From contig NZ_CP048836.1 of assembly GCF_010983895.1 (NCBI RefSeq), positions 3,906,001-3,970,000 of the forward strand: 64,000 bases of DNA, written 5' to 3'. Of the stretch, positions 29,402 to 37,826 are shown one piece after another (the stretch's first letter is position 1; each line of letters starts with the position of its first letter). The position numbers and the translations under genes are program-made. Origin of the DNA: Nitrogeniibacter mangrovi. Its GTDB lineage: Bacteria > Pseudomonadota > Gammaproteobacteria > Burkholderiales > Rhodocyclaceae. The notes under the pieces were generated by a model, which saw only the letters and a list, made by a program, of their open reading frames with translations, was not told where the DNA came from and did no database searches.

Positions 29402-29429
29402 GTACAAGTACGTCCAACACGTACACGTA
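29402..29429. promoter_or_regulatory. Clustered GTAC repeats upstream of the RHH gene
   Basis: GTAC occurs at 29402, 29408 and 29421 with a further CGTA at 29426, within 40 bases of the RHH start and in the divergent gap to the TnsE-like gene. Short clustered repeats are typical binding sites for ribbon-helix-helix repressors. This is suggestive only. Confidence 0.3.
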
Positions 29430-29441
29430 GCTGGAGTGGCC

Positions 29442-29651
29442 ATGAGCGTCCGCCTGAATATTCAACTTTCTGAAGACCTTAATTGCGAGATCGACCGTGT
29501 GGCTTCACAGACCGCTACCGACAAGGGTGAGATCCTCCGCAAAGCCCTGCTGCTGTTCCTGGCTGCATGCGAGGGTCGGGAGCGCGGGCTAAAGTTCGGC
29601 TTGGTTGATCCGGCGAGCGGAAAGTTGGAAACAGAGATCATCGGTCTATGA
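29442..29651 (+). CDS. Ribbon-helix-helix protein (69 aa)
   Basis: MSVRLNIQLSEDLNCEIDRVASQTATDKGEILRKALLLFLAA is a clear RHH unit: a beta strand, then two helices, as in CopG/Arc-type antitoxins and repressors. The tail RERGLKFGLVDPASGKLETEIIGL resembles C-termini of RHH antitoxins. No toxin gene follows, since the next gene is on the other strand. It is divergent from the TnsE-like gene and could repress it. ATG 29442 was chosen because upstream residues do not belong to the domain. Confidence 0.65.
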   Translation: MSVRLNIQLSEDLNCEIDRVASQTATDKGEILRKALLLFLAACEGRERGLKFGLVDPASGKLETEIIGL

Positions 29652-29780
29652 CCGCGAACTCCTTTGACTACCATGCTCATGCTGGTGGGCTTCACCCGCA
29701 GGCTCCGCATTAGGCGCCGAGACGCTGATAGAAGCACACACTGACCGGTCAATGCCATGGGACAGGCATTCTCGATCACA

Positions 29781-31196
29781 TCAATCCGCTGATGCTAGGG
29801 GCCCCGTCGCTGCTCCGTTCCCTTTGCTCGTCGTCGCCCCTTGATCGTGTTCCTGATCTTGCTTCGTCCCTGGCGCGGCCAAGGAGAGCGGAGTGTTCGT
29901 ACCATCGAGCTCAATCGGCTGCTGGTCGATGCTCTTATCGTAGGCGATACCGCTAAATACCTTGGTCGCGTCGTTCGAGCTCGCAAGGTGCCAGCCGATC
30001 GAGACAAACGAACCTAAACTGATCTTGAGACCGCTCCACCAGCGATCCCGGGCAATGTTGTCGGTATGGGCGGCCAGGAGCTTCAAGTCGAGCAGCCAGA
30101 TGTCTTTCCCAACCAGACCTTTTCGCAACGCTTCGCCTTCAACAGCACCAGCAAAGATCGACCTGGGTTTTTCCGCGCTTTCCGCGTGCATATCGGTCAT
30201 GCCCTTGGTGATAGCTTCGTGCGCTGCCACGACCTTCTGGTACATGGCTACCAAGTCAGCATCTCCCTTCTTTGGGGGTGTCGGAATGCGTTTGGCGATC
30301 AGCTTTGCGCATTGGGATAGCTTTTGCTGAGCACAGAAAAGATCACCCCGTGCCTCTATTGGTCCGCCAACCGGCTTAGTTTCGTCTTGATCCCACCAGC
30401 CTTTGCAATCGCCCACTTCTTCAGGTTCGAGGTTTAAGGTGATCAAATGAGTGATGTCGATAACGGGAATTTGTTTCTCTTTGAAGTACTTTCCGACCAG
30501 AAGTGCGAGAGCAGGTGTAACGGAAGAACTGTCATCATGTGACTGATATTTCACCTGGGTACGAAATATCTCGCGAAAAGCGACGATAGCTTGCACGCCA
30601 ATGAGAGTCTCTGCCAAATCAGCTCCGCCGATAAACGAGTAGGGTCGTGGTCCTTGCTCGGCAGGTACCGGCACCGATGGCTTTCCGCAGTCCTTTTCGA
30701 CGCGCGCGGCCTGTTCGAGCACTGATCGTGCGCCTATATTCGCCGCGCGCAAGGTCGCTACGACATCGTTGCGCTGGTCGATGAGGGCCTGCGCCTGGCG
30801 CCCGTTGAGAACGATCACAGTGGTCTTTCTGGGCGGCGGAGTACCCATCATTTTGAAAATCTCGTCACCGAGGGGCTGAGTAAGTGCCGCAAGTTTGGCT
30901 GTGACGAATAGCAAACGATGGGCGTCCAGCGTCGGCGATTCCGAGCTGTCGCGCTTGAGTGCCTTGACGTCTGGAATGAGCGACTTGAGGTTTGCTATAT
31001 GTGCCGCTTCCACTGTAAGCCGCGCCTTTTCAACCTCGAGCTCCTTTAACTTAACCGCGGAGTCGATAGTGGCTTGATTGGTGGCGTCGACTGCAGCCTG
31101 TGCCAATGGGTCAAGATCGGCTGCACCACTCCACGAGCCAAAACCCATCAAGGCCAGCGCGGCAAGTTGACGCCGCATTTGCTTCGGTACGGACAT
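29781..31196 (-). CDS. Large exported hypothetical protein (471 aa)
   Basis: The N-terminus RRQLAALALMGFGSWSGAA looks like a signal peptide. A long helix (AAVDATNQATIDSAVKLKELEVEKARLTVEAAHIANL) follows, then a mixed domain with TTVIVLNGRQAQALIDQRNDV, ADLAETLIGVQAIVAFREIF and four cysteines that may pair. A Rossmann-like segment (IPVIDITHLITLN) and a helical C-terminal part precede a disordered tail. GGGGG precedes ATG 31196. I do not recognise the family. Neighbours on both sides are mobile or defence genes, but the export signal suggests an envelope role. Confidence 0.6.
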   Translation of the reverse strand: MSVPKQMRRQLAALALMGFGSWSGAADLDPLAQAAVDATNQATIDSAVKLKELEVEKARLTVEAAHIANLKSLIPDVKALKRDSSESPTLDAHRLLFVTAKLAALTQPLGDEIFKMMGTPPPRKTTVIVLNGRQAQALIDQRNDVVATLRAANIGARSVLEQAARVEKDCGKPSVPVPAEQGPRPYSFIGGADLAETLIGVQAIVAFREIFRTQVKYQSHDDSSSVTPALALLVGKYFKEKQIPVIDITHLITLNLEPEEVGDCKGWWDQDETKPVGGPIEARGDLFCAQQKLSQCAKLIAKRIPTPPKKGDADLVAMYQKVVAAHEAITKGMTDMHAESAEKPRSIFAGAVEGEALRKGLVGKDIWLLDLKLLAAHTDNIARDRWWSGLKISLGSFVSIGWHLASSNDATKVFSGIAYDKSIDQQPIELDGTNTPLSLAAPGTKQDQEHDQGATTSKGNGAATGPLASAD

Positions 31197-31443
31197 GGGC
31201 TGACCCCCGTTGGTCGCTGATGTCAAGATATAGACACCAATTGGCATGCTCAATGGATACGGTATAGACATCGGCGCTGTGACTGTCACGCCGGATGTGA
31301 CTTACGTCACTCGGTCTGGAAGTCGATGGGAGACTACCAGAGGTTGGATCAGCCTAGAGCGGAAGTCGCGTCACAAGACGCGAAATGGCGGAACACAAGT
31401 GATCGCAATAGAACTGACCTTCGCGAAGTGGAAATAATGACCT

Positions 31444-32574
31444 TCAATAGATGGTGTTCTGGGTCATCATCGCCCAGAGCGTATTACGCTCCATCTCCAC
31501 GCCGTCTTTGAAAACTCGACCAAACGTTTCGTCGACTATCCTTCTGCCGTTTTCATATATGTGAACGTGAATGCCTTTCTCTTGTGGCCGGTCGGCCGTC
31601 CACAATACTGCCGGTGTAGATGCCCAAACATCGAAACGTAAACCGGGGTAGTCATCAAAGTTCAATGAACGATCCGGCACAACGTACTTACTACTGTTAT
31701 TGAATTGGTCATGCAATGGCTTTAGTGGGGTGGAGACAATTTTTCCCTTACTCCAGATACTGTCATTGCCGCAATTTCCGCAGAAATGCTTTGCGTGAGG
31801 CGTAATTGCAAAGGTTCCGAGATCCAAATGAGGGTACCCACACTTGGGGCAAGTCACGCAATCCATATCTCGACCTTCCTCCAGGGATCGTACAAACTCG
31901 AAAGCAGCTGGTGGTGTAATTTGAATTAGTGATATTTCGTTACTCGCAAACAGACCCAGATCTTGATTGTACGAACACACGATTGCGTCAAAATCCCGAT
32001 CCATTTCCTTACGCTCCGCACCTGTGAAGCGCTTATGCACATGAATGCGAGGGGAGCGCGGTTCGATATGTCTAGACGACAGTGCCGGGGGAAGAGAGCA
32101 CCAGACCCCAATTTCCTCGAAGTCGTTGAAGTCCACTACAAGCGGATCTACAACGTAGCTCATCTGCATATGGCGATTGCTGCATGTCACTTCTCCAGAG
32201 GGCGGAACCGCGGCAAGATCAGCTTTGACCCCCCAATGAATTTGATGGGTCTTACAGTACCAGCGCGGCGCTCCGTTCCTATACTTTCCGCAAGGAACAA
32301 TATGACACGGCAGTACCGCATTATCCCCATCCTTGTTCGCGAAGCTCCCAAATACCTCTTCCGAGCACACCGCAATATTGCCGATTGTTCTACCTGGCGC
32401 CCAGCAGATTGCAGTTGCGGCGGAATATCCCTCTGGAGCCTCGTCGATATCACCTTCATCACAATGTTTTCTAAGGAATACCTTTGTCGCCATTCCTGTA
32501 CCAGGTTTCGACCATTCGCATTCCCAAACCTCGACATTCCCCGTCGCCGGATTAAGCTTTCGTGAATAGAACAA
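31444..32574 (-). CDS. Zinc-ribbon hypothetical protein paired with HNH nuclease (376 aa)
   Basis: The protein contains a zinc ribbon, CPKCGYPHLDLG ... HFCGNCG (residues about 240-270), a second Cys/His cluster (CHIVPCGKYRNGAPRWYCKTHQIHWG) and a beta-rich C-terminus (GIHVHIYENGRRIVDETFGRVFKDGVEMER). The start is uncertain: TTG 32574 gives the longest sensible product, with Met28 as an alternative. Base composition is clearly more AT-rich than the surroundings, shared with the HNH gene 86 bases upstream on the same strand, which suggests that they arrived together. I know no function. Confidence 0.55.
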   Translation of the reverse strand: MFYSRKLNPATGNVEVWECEWSKPGTGMATKVFLRKHCDEGDIDEAPEGYSAATAICWAPGRTIGNIAVCSEEVFGSFANKDGDNAVLPCHIVPCGKYRNGAPRWYCKTHQIHWGVKADLAAVPPSGEVTCSNRHMQMSYVVDPLVVDFNDFEEIGVWCSLPPALSSRHIEPRSPRIHVHKRFTGAERKEMDRDFDAIVCSYNQDLGLFASNEISLIQITPPAAFEFVRSLEEGRDMDCVTCPKCGYPHLDLGTFAITPHAKHFCGNCGNDSIWSKGKIVSTPLKPLHDQFNNSSKYVVPDRSLNFDDYPGLRFDVWASTPAVLWTADRPQEKGIHVHIYENGRRIVDETFGRVFKDGVEMERNTLWAMMTQNTIY

Positions 32575-32660
32575 TTTTTGATACCTATGTTATAAGCGAC
32601 CAACTACCAAAACGAGTGATCTTCGCAGCTATTCGCCGCAGATCAAGCTATCTCAGTGGG

Positions 32661-33389
32661 TTAGGTGACAGCTTCCATCTGCGACTTGATCCAAGCTTGA
32701 TACCTCTTGATGTCCTCAAGATATGTGAAAGCAACATTCGGATACTTTTCGTGAAGGAGATTCACAAGATCCATATCACAATGGGGTTCTAGGCCATCAT
32801 GACAAGTCTTGCACAGGGTGATGAGGTTCTGCACTTCTGTCATACCCCCTTTCCCCCACGGGATTGCATGGTGCACGTGGAGTTCAACATCAACATAATA
32901 TGCGGGCGATCGGCCGCAAATTTGGCACCTACGCCCATCACGAGTAAGTACCTCCATCCGAACCGTCTTCGTTGGTGCGTGCTGAAGCTGCGTTTTACTC
33001 AGACTATCTGCTGAGGCAAATCCCAACCCGCCCGACTCTCTAAGGCATACCGTAGGCTCTATGTGGTGCGCGAATCGTTTCTCTGCAAGTTCTTGAAGAA
33101 TAAGTGCATTTCCGCCAAGTAGGTAGAAGTATTTAAGGTCTAATTCGTCATTAATGAGAAGGGCCGGATATCCGGCTTCGTGCAACCAATTGCGTTGTGC
33201 CTCGCCATGATATAGGCAACCTTTTCGGATTTCTCGCCTTGGTCGTTCATCGGCATACCCGCACCATTGCGTCTGTACCGACCACTGCAATCCCTTTTCT
33301 GGATCAATGACTGCAGAACAGTGATAATAGAGAGCATTTGGCTGCTCTGGCTGAGTCATGAGGCGTAAGATTTCGTCTTTGTAAGTCAT
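32661..33389 (-). CDS. HNH endonuclease-domain protein
   Basis: A 242-residue protein. The C-terminal third is an HNH nuclease: RRCQICGRSP, LHVHHAIPWGKGG and NLITLCKTCHDGLEPH supply the two zinc CxxC pairs and the His-Asn-His catalytic core. The N-terminal two thirds (YYHCSAVIDPEKGLQWSVQTQWCG, LKYFYLLGGNALILQEL) form a separate domain I do not recognise, perhaps a sensor. ATG 33389 is preferred over the longer frame. HNH proteins of this form occur in phage-defence and mobile contexts. The zinc-ribbon gene follows on the same strand. Confidence 0.75.
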   Translation of the reverse strand: MTYKDEILRLMTQPEQPNALYYHCSAVIDPEKGLQWSVQTQWCGYADERPRREIRKGCLYHGEAQRNWLHEAGYPALLINDELDLKYFYLLGGNALILQELAEKRFAHHIEPTVCLRESGGLGFASADSLSKTQLQHAPTKTVRMEVLTRDGRRCQICGRSPAYYVDVELHVHHAIPWGKGGMTEVQNLITLCKTCHDGLEPHCDMDLVNLLHEKYPNVAFTYLEDIKRYQAWIKSQMEAVT

Positions 33390-33553
33390 ACGATTTACTT
33401 TCTTGGTTCGTAAGTCAGAAAAACACACCAATCTTAACGGCACCATCCGAACGATGGCCTAAGCACCAACTTGTCCAGTTTTCCCATTTCGCCTTTAGCG
33501 ATAGTGGCGCATATTGGCTGATTGTGCTCACTACGGCGAATTACCATCGTCTG

Positions 33554-34072
33554 CTATCTACGCTGCTTGGCTGATCTTCTGAACTCCCAGGGAGGGACCG
33601 GGGTTGCATCCCTCCACAGCCCCAAGTCGTTCCGCCGTGCATCAGTTTCTGCGTCAGCATAGGCTGTCCGTTTTTCCTCTGGCTGCTCCTTGGCGTAGCG
33701 TTTGTAGTGCCAAGCAAGGCCAGCTTGCACTTGGGCCAAGTTGGCGTCTTGGCCATCGACAATGATTTTCCCGATTTGTCGTTGGTAGCGGTCGACGTTG
33801 GTCCATACAACTGTGACGCGCTTTTTTAACACAAGCTGTGCGAGGTGTTGCCGCGACACTTGGCCAAAGGCCTGTTTGCGTTCTGGTGCGTCAATCGCGG
33901 CCAAGCGGATCCGGTGCTGCGTCTGCTTGTCGTCCAGGACAACGATGGTATCCCCGTCGGTAACTCGAACAACTCTTGCTTCGTAGCTGTCAGCCCACGC
34001 GAAGCGGCTGATACCTTGCAGGAGACCTAGCGCCACAAGCAAGCTAAGCCATCGCTTGTTTCTCAGTTGCAT
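33554..34072 (-). CDS. Exported thermonuclease (SNase) family protein
   Basis: A 172-residue protein with a signal peptide (RWLSLLVALGLLQGISRFAWA) and an SNase domain: ARVVRVTDGDTIVVLDD, HRIRLAAIDAPERKQAFG (catalytic Arg-x-x-x-Ile-Asp-Ala-Pro-Glu), RYQRQIGKIIVDG and GLAWHYKRYAKEQ. It is full length for the family and should be a periplasmic or secreted Ca2+-dependent nuclease. Such genes are common on integrative elements, where they may degrade incoming DNA. Confidence 0.88.
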   Translation of the reverse strand: MQLRNKRWLSLLVALGLLQGISRFAWADSYEARVVRVTDGDTIVVLDDKQTQHRIRLAAIDAPERKQAFGQVSRQHLAQLVLKKRVTVVWTNVDRYQRQIGKIIVDGQDANLAQVQAGLAWHYKRYAKEQPEEKRTAYADAETDARRNDLGLWRDATPVPPWEFRRSAKQRR

Positions 34073-34458
34073 TCCTCACTACTCATCTCGTTTTGGCGCT
34101 CTCCGATCAGAAGTCGGCCAATTTCAAATACAGCCGCGCGGCGATGGTCAGGATGAGTATTTCTCAGATCCCGACGTGGACAACCGCTTTATGTTAAGAA
34201 AACCATGCCCACGAGGCACGACGCATTCTCAAGCCATGTGCGCACTCGCAGCTCTGTCCGCACTCTACATCGCATGCCACACGGCGCGCTCTGGAAAGGC
34301 TTGGCGGCGCACTCTGGAAAAAAACTTCCTCAAATTTGCATGAGATCGCAAAGCCAGTTAATGCGCCACATGAGTTGCTGCTAAGGTGTGCCATCCGAGG
34401 CGCTACCCAAGGGAACTCGTTGCCGGGTTCAATCCGCGGCTGGTGGAGACGTTGTGAG
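34073..34458. other. Gene-free stretch with a 16-bp tandem repeat
   Basis: I see no supported gene in these 386 bases. CGGCGCGCTCTGGAAA (34282-34297) is repeated with one change at 34305-34320, a 23-base period. The area looks degenerate. Confidence 0.4.
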
Positions 34459-34635
34459 CTACTCCTGCTCGCCGGGTTCGTCGTCCAGCGCCTCAAGTCC
34501 GACCAAAGGCATGTTCTCCCAGTCTTCGAGACGTGGCATGCCGTCATCGGCCATCTGCTCAATCAGATCCACCAGGCGGTATTTCCGCTTGGAAGACCGT
34601 GGATTTGCCGGTGGGTTGCTGGGTTTCGCGTCCAT
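34459..34635 (-). CDS. Small acidic protein resembling an antitoxin C-terminal tail (58 aa)
   Basis: The sequence KRKYRLVDLIEQMADDGMPRLEDWENMPLVGLEALDDEPGEQE resembles the toxin-binding tail of MazE-type antitoxins (Tyr-x-Leu-x-x-Leu ... Trp ... Gly), but no AbrB-like DNA-binding domain precedes it and no MazF toxin is nearby. The frame stays open upstream to 34725, with GAGGAG 12 bases before Met 34635, which is too far for a standard site. It may be a remnant or a small unknown protein. Confidence 0.35.
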   Translation of the reverse strand: MDAKPSNPPANPRSSKRKYRLVDLIEQMADDGMPRLEDWENMPLVGLEALDDEPGEQE

Positions 34636-34880
34636 CGGTAAATGATACTCCTCGAACTCTGGATCATGATCGAGGCGCAGCGGATCCTCCGCTCCAAGAC
34701 GTAAAGAACGACGGCGTTGGGTCAAGGATTGGGTTAGGCCCTACTGTACAGAGAGCCAACACGCCCGCCGGAGGCTCATCGATAGCACCAAGTGCCTCAC
34801 GGCGAGAAAATGTCTGGGGAAGCCCACCCGGAACTGCCCCGATACCCAATGGAAGCCACTGTTCCTCACAAGTAATGTCG
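34636..34880. other. Gene-free spacer
   Basis: About 245 bases in which I see no supported gene or repeat; it leads into the two hairpins at 34881 and 34984. Confidence 0.35.
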
Positions 34881-34907
34881 AAAACTGCTTATGGGAGCAG
34901 TTTTTTT
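34881..34907 (+). terminator. Intrinsic terminator (9-bp stem, T-run)
   Basis: AAAACTGCT pairs with AGCAGTTTT over a 6-base loop and is followed by further T residues. It reads as a rho-independent terminator on the + strand and, thanks to the AAAA side, possibly on both. No rightward gene lies just upstream, so the transcript it ends is unknown. Confidence 0.7.
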
Positions 34908-34983
34908 CGATCCGACGTCAGTTCCACCTAGGTTAGCAGCGTTGAATTGTGGTGAGCCTGGTGAGGGAGGCGAAGCTTTGCAA

Positions 34984-35022
34984 ACCGACCGGCGCGTGGA
35001 TAGCGTCCCCGCGCCGGTCGGT
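34984..35022 (-). terminator. Strong 13-bp hairpin just after the 21-residue ORF
   Basis: ACCGACCGGCGCG pairs perfectly with CGCGCCGGTCGGT across a 13-base loop. It begins six bases beyond the stop of the small leftward ORF and continues into TTTGC on that strand, so it is a good terminator or mRNA-stabilising structure for it. Confidence 0.6.
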
Positions 35023-35027
35023 CGGCA

Positions 35028-35093
35028 TCAGCTACATTGACGCAGTATGAAAAGCAGCGCCATTGCGACCAGAATCATGCGCCAATTGGGCAT
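35028..35093 (-). CDS. Predicted 21-residue hydrophobic membrane peptide
   Basis: The ORF has a near-perfect AAGGAG site 7 bases before ATG 35093 and is followed at once by a strong hairpin. The product starts MPNWRM, has a hydrophobic core ILVAMALLFIL and ends RQCS: one short membrane helix with positive ends. Type I toxins and other membrane-acting small proteins look like this. No antisense promoter or antitoxin RNA could be identified by eye, so the toxin idea is only inference. Confidence 0.5.
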   Translation of the reverse strand: MPNWRMILVAMALLFILRQCS

Positions 35094-35408
35094 TGATGGT
35101 CTCCTTCGCCGACGACCCGGCGATGGCGCTAGCGCAGGATTTCGCTGGCAACTGGTATAGCACCGCACTACACAGAACATTTTCGGCCGCTCGGAATCGA
35201 TTGAGAGATACCGCCTGATCGGCCTCAGCGGTAAATCAGCTTGTATTGATTGAGCGGCGGTAGTCGCTCCGCACGTTACAACGCTACGCGTGGCACCTGC
35301 CCCAGGGCTCCCGCACCGAGCTGCTTGGGAATACGACATGAAGGTGCGATTGCCTTGCTGCGCTCAGCATTTCCAATTTCAATCATTTCGCACCGGCAGG
35401 GGGATTGA
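35094..35408. other. Gene-free stretch
   Basis: About 315 bases between two small leftward ORFs. I see no supported gene, repeat or RNA here. Confidence 0.4.
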
Positions 35409-35576
35409 TCAGGAGCCTTTGACGCGGATGGCCATTGTGACTGGCCTAGCGTTTGGACTGACTGGTTTCAGTCTGCCCGCGCGGTGCGCAGCCTCTAGCT
35501 TGGCCAGCAGACGGTTGATGCACGCCATTTTGGCAGCCGCGATGCACGGGTCTACTCGTTGTTTGTTGGTAGCCAT
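35409..35576 (-). CDS. Small hypothetical protein (55 aa)
   Basis: GGAGG lies 5 bases before ATG 35576. The product begins MATNKQRVDPCIAAAKMAC and is helical (INRLLAKLEAAHRAGRLK), with a polar tail. There is no membrane segment or known motif. Strong translation signals support it despite its small size. Confidence 0.45.
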   Translation of the reverse strand: MATNKQRVDPCIAAAKMACINRLLAKLEAAHRAGRLKPVSPNARPVTMAIRVKGS

Positions 35577-36147
35577 AAGAGCCTCCAAAGTCCCTTCCGG
35601 TCGGAAGTATAGGCGCTGCCCCACCCCCGTACAATTCAGCTGATTCCAACGAATTCTTCCTAAATTGCACTTCTTCAGTCAAGCCTCTTCGAGGTTGAAC
35701 AGACTCCGCCGGTACACATGCAATTGCGACCGTGGGGCAAGCACCCCTTTCCCTCGGCCGCTCGGTGCTTCCTATTGGGTACCGCGAGAGCGGTTTAGTC
35801 CCGGGCCGAACTCTCGCCGTCGGCCCCACCTCAGCACCGAATGACCGCTGACGAGAGCCCTGGAACTGGAACAGCCGGCCAGGACCAGACGATCATCATT
35901 TCGATATAGCTGTCACTGGATCGGCGGCTTCACTCTGAAACCTGCCGGACTCCCGATGCGGGCAATTCGGCCCATGATACTGCTGGGGCCACAAGCGGCG
36001 AACGGTCGGATCGGACCAGACGTCCGGCTGGACTAAGCATCATTCCGAATGACCGCTGGCGCCCAGCCCGGGAACGGTGAAATATCCGGGCTAGCTTTCC
36101 CTTGTTCCAGGGTTCCCGATGTTGGACGGATTCCATGACAGACTCCG
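35577..36147. other. Long non-coding/degenerate stretch
   Basis: About 570 bases without a supported gene. GAATGACCGCTG occurs twice (around 35839 and 36047) in similar surroundings, suggesting repeated or decayed sequence. It borders the truncated LuxR-type gene, so part may be debris from the event that removed that gene's 5' end. Confidence 0.4.
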
Positions 36148-36489
36148 GTGCACTACCCCGTACTGGTCACACCGATCCGCGGCTGCAGCGCCGGCCTGCT
36201 GCCGGGACAGACAACGGCGCAGATCGCGGTACTCATCACCGACCCGGAGATAAACCAGCCCATCGTCCCCGAGGCACTGAGCCAGACATGGGAACTGAAA
36301 CCGGCCGAAGGGCGCGTCGCCATTGCCATCGCCAACGGCTACAGCGTGGACGAAATCACGCAGATGAACGGCACCACGCGCGACACCACCAAGACGCACT
36401 TGCGCGCCGTGTATCAGAAGCACGGCGTCAATCGGCAGACGCAGTTGGCGAAGTTGCTATTGATGGGGCCGTTTCGGGTGCAGTTTTGA
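36148..36489 (+). pseudogene. Remnant of a LuxR-type regulator (C-terminal part only)
   Basis: The frame encodes about 110 residues matching the end of single-domain-sensor LuxR regulators: VLVTPIRG, AVLITDPE, then the HTH LKPAEGRVAIAIANGYSVDEITQMNG and HLRAVYQKHGVNRQTQLAKLL. The sensor domain, about 250 residues in the related gene at 38416, is absent, and no good start signal precedes it. It is best read as a 5'-truncated paralogue. Confidence 0.65.
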
Positions 36490-36743
36490 GTTTCCCTCTT
36501 TACACACTCTGATAGCGCTCCGAGGGTGCCTTCAGCGCTCATCCTGCTGCCGCAAGACACGCATCAGCACGGGAAAACCGCCGCCCTGCGCGCGTGTTCC
36601 ATCTTTCGACTCACCCGATCAGGTGATGCACGCTCGCTCGCGACGTCAATATAGTTCTTCCATAAGTAAGCCTCGGCCTCACGATCCGTGGGACGAATAA
36701 GTGCCTTCTCTGACGTGTTGAGCAAATAGGAAGGAGACATGAA

Positions 36744-36971
36744 ATGAAAGCAGCATTGATTCTTGCCTCGCTTGCCATTGGTATCGTTGGGACAACTTCT
36801 CCTTGTTTGGCGGGAGAGGCGACTGCCGAGCTAGATGCGAAAGTCGCGGAGGCGGAGGCGCGCGAAGCCGAGGCAAACGCCGATAAAGCGGAAGCAGAGG
36901 CGCGTCAAGCAGAAGCCGAAGCCGCGAAAGCTGAGGCCGAGGCTCGAACCCGTAACGCTAGGGCAAAGTAG
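36744..36971 (+). CDS. Small exported Ala/Glu-rich coiled-coil protein (75 aa)
   Basis: AAGGAG lies 7 bases before ATG 36744. A signal peptide (KAALILASLAIGIVGTTSPCLA) is followed by a mature part made almost entirely of A-E-A-x repeats (EAEAREAEANADKAEAEARQAEAE), a single charged helix likely to form coiled coil, reminiscent of Lpp-like spacers but without a lipobox Cys at the cleavage site. It ends 49 bases before the PEP-CTERM gene on the same strand. Confidence 0.65.
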   Translation: MKAALILASLAIGIVGTTSPCLAGEATAELDAKVAEAEAREAEANADKAEAEARQAEAEAAKAEAEARTRNARAK

Positions 36972-37020
36972 TCGAAGTTGCGGACGCCATCACTCTGCAC
37001 AGCCAAGGAGAAGAAAAGAA

Positions 37021-37665
37021 ATGAACACTCGAACCATCTGTCTTTCCGCCCTGCTCGTGTCGGCACCCGCCGCACACGCATCCTTGATCAAGTTCGATTT
37101 CGCGGGCACCTTGAGCAACGCGATCTTTGGATCGGCGATCGCGCCGGGAGACAGCTTTTCTGCAAGCTTCTTGCTCGATACGCTCGCACCGGTATCGGCT
37201 TCAACTTCCACCTCCAATCGCTACGACTCAGTGTTCACAGATGTGAGCATTACCATCGACGGCGTCACACCAACGCCCTATCCGGGCAGTCCGACGTATT
37301 TCGTGACTGCATTCAATCAGGATTTCATCACGCTTTCGTTCAACTTCGATGGTACGGTGGCGCCTTTCAACGGAGCCGGCTTCGGCACAATCGGGCGTTT
37401 CCAGGTTTCGTATTTCGCCACCGGCTTGCTCGGATCACTTGCAGATCTGAACTCGCTCGATGTGGACTTGCTTCAGACGCTGTCGCCGCGAAACCCGCTG
37501 GTGCATGTATTTGGTGGCGACAGCTCACCGCTCATCCTTAGTTTGGCGAGCGTGAGCCCGGTAACGATTCCGGAGCCGGCCAGTCTGGCGCTACTCGCAT
37601 CGGCATTGTGCGGATTTGGGGTGAACCATCGATATCGGAAAACGCTACGGACGCAGCAAGCCTAG
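37021..37665 (+). CDS. PEP-CTERM sorting-domain protein
   Basis: A 214-residue exported protein: signal peptide (RTICLSALLVSAPAAHA), beta-rich domain with IKFDFAGTLSNAIFG, RYDSVFTDVSITIDG and ITLSFNFDG, and a C-terminal sorting signal IPEPASLALLASALCGFGVNHRYRK (Pro-Glu-Pro, membrane helix, basic tail; split here for reading). Exosortase recognises this signal and releases the protein to the surface or biofilm matrix. Such proteins are typical of Rhodocyclales and other EPS-forming betaproteobacteria. A purine-rich GGAGAAG precedes the start. Confidence 0.85.
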   Translation: MNTRTICLSALLVSAPAAHASLIKFDFAGTLSNAIFGSAIAPGDSFSASFLLDTLAPVSASTSTSNRYDSVFTDVSITIDGVTPTPYPGSPTYFVTAFNQDFITLSFNFDGTVAPFNGAGFGTIGRFQVSYFATGLLGSLADLNSLDVDLLQTLSPRNPLVHVFGGDSSPLILSLASVSPVTIPEPASLALLASALCGFGVNHRYRKTLRTQQA

Positions 37666-37682
37666 ATTTCACCGACGGAGGC

Positions 37683-37756
37683 AGCCCAACAGCCGGCATT
37701 TCGTGGCTGCCCGGCTTTGTGTTGGGCTTCGCTGCGCTCAACCCAACCTACGCGAA
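37683..37756. repeat. Hairpin-rich intergenic repeat
   Basis: AGCCCAACA (37683-37691) pairs with TGTTGGGCT (37720-37728), with an inner GCCGG/CCGGC stem. GTTGGGCTTCGCTGCGCTCA followed by ACCCAAC then forms a second overlapping hairpin. This GTTGGG...CCCAACCTACG pattern is a familiar intergenic repeat in many proteobacteria. It also serves as a plausible terminator for the PEP-CTERM gene. Confidence 0.5.
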
Positions 37757-37826
37757 CTGAATACCTCTCAATTGGCCGAGAAGCTCTAGATTGATGTAAA
37801 AGATATTGGAAACGATGGAGAATATA

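Noticed and set aside
31246-31437. Rightward 63-codon frame
   Set aside because: No ribosome-binding site or motif; it lies in the leader of the divergent exported-protein gene.
34459-34635. MazEF toxin-antitoxin system
   Set aside because: Only an antitoxin-tail-like peptide is present; neither an AbrB domain nor a MazF toxin was found next to it.
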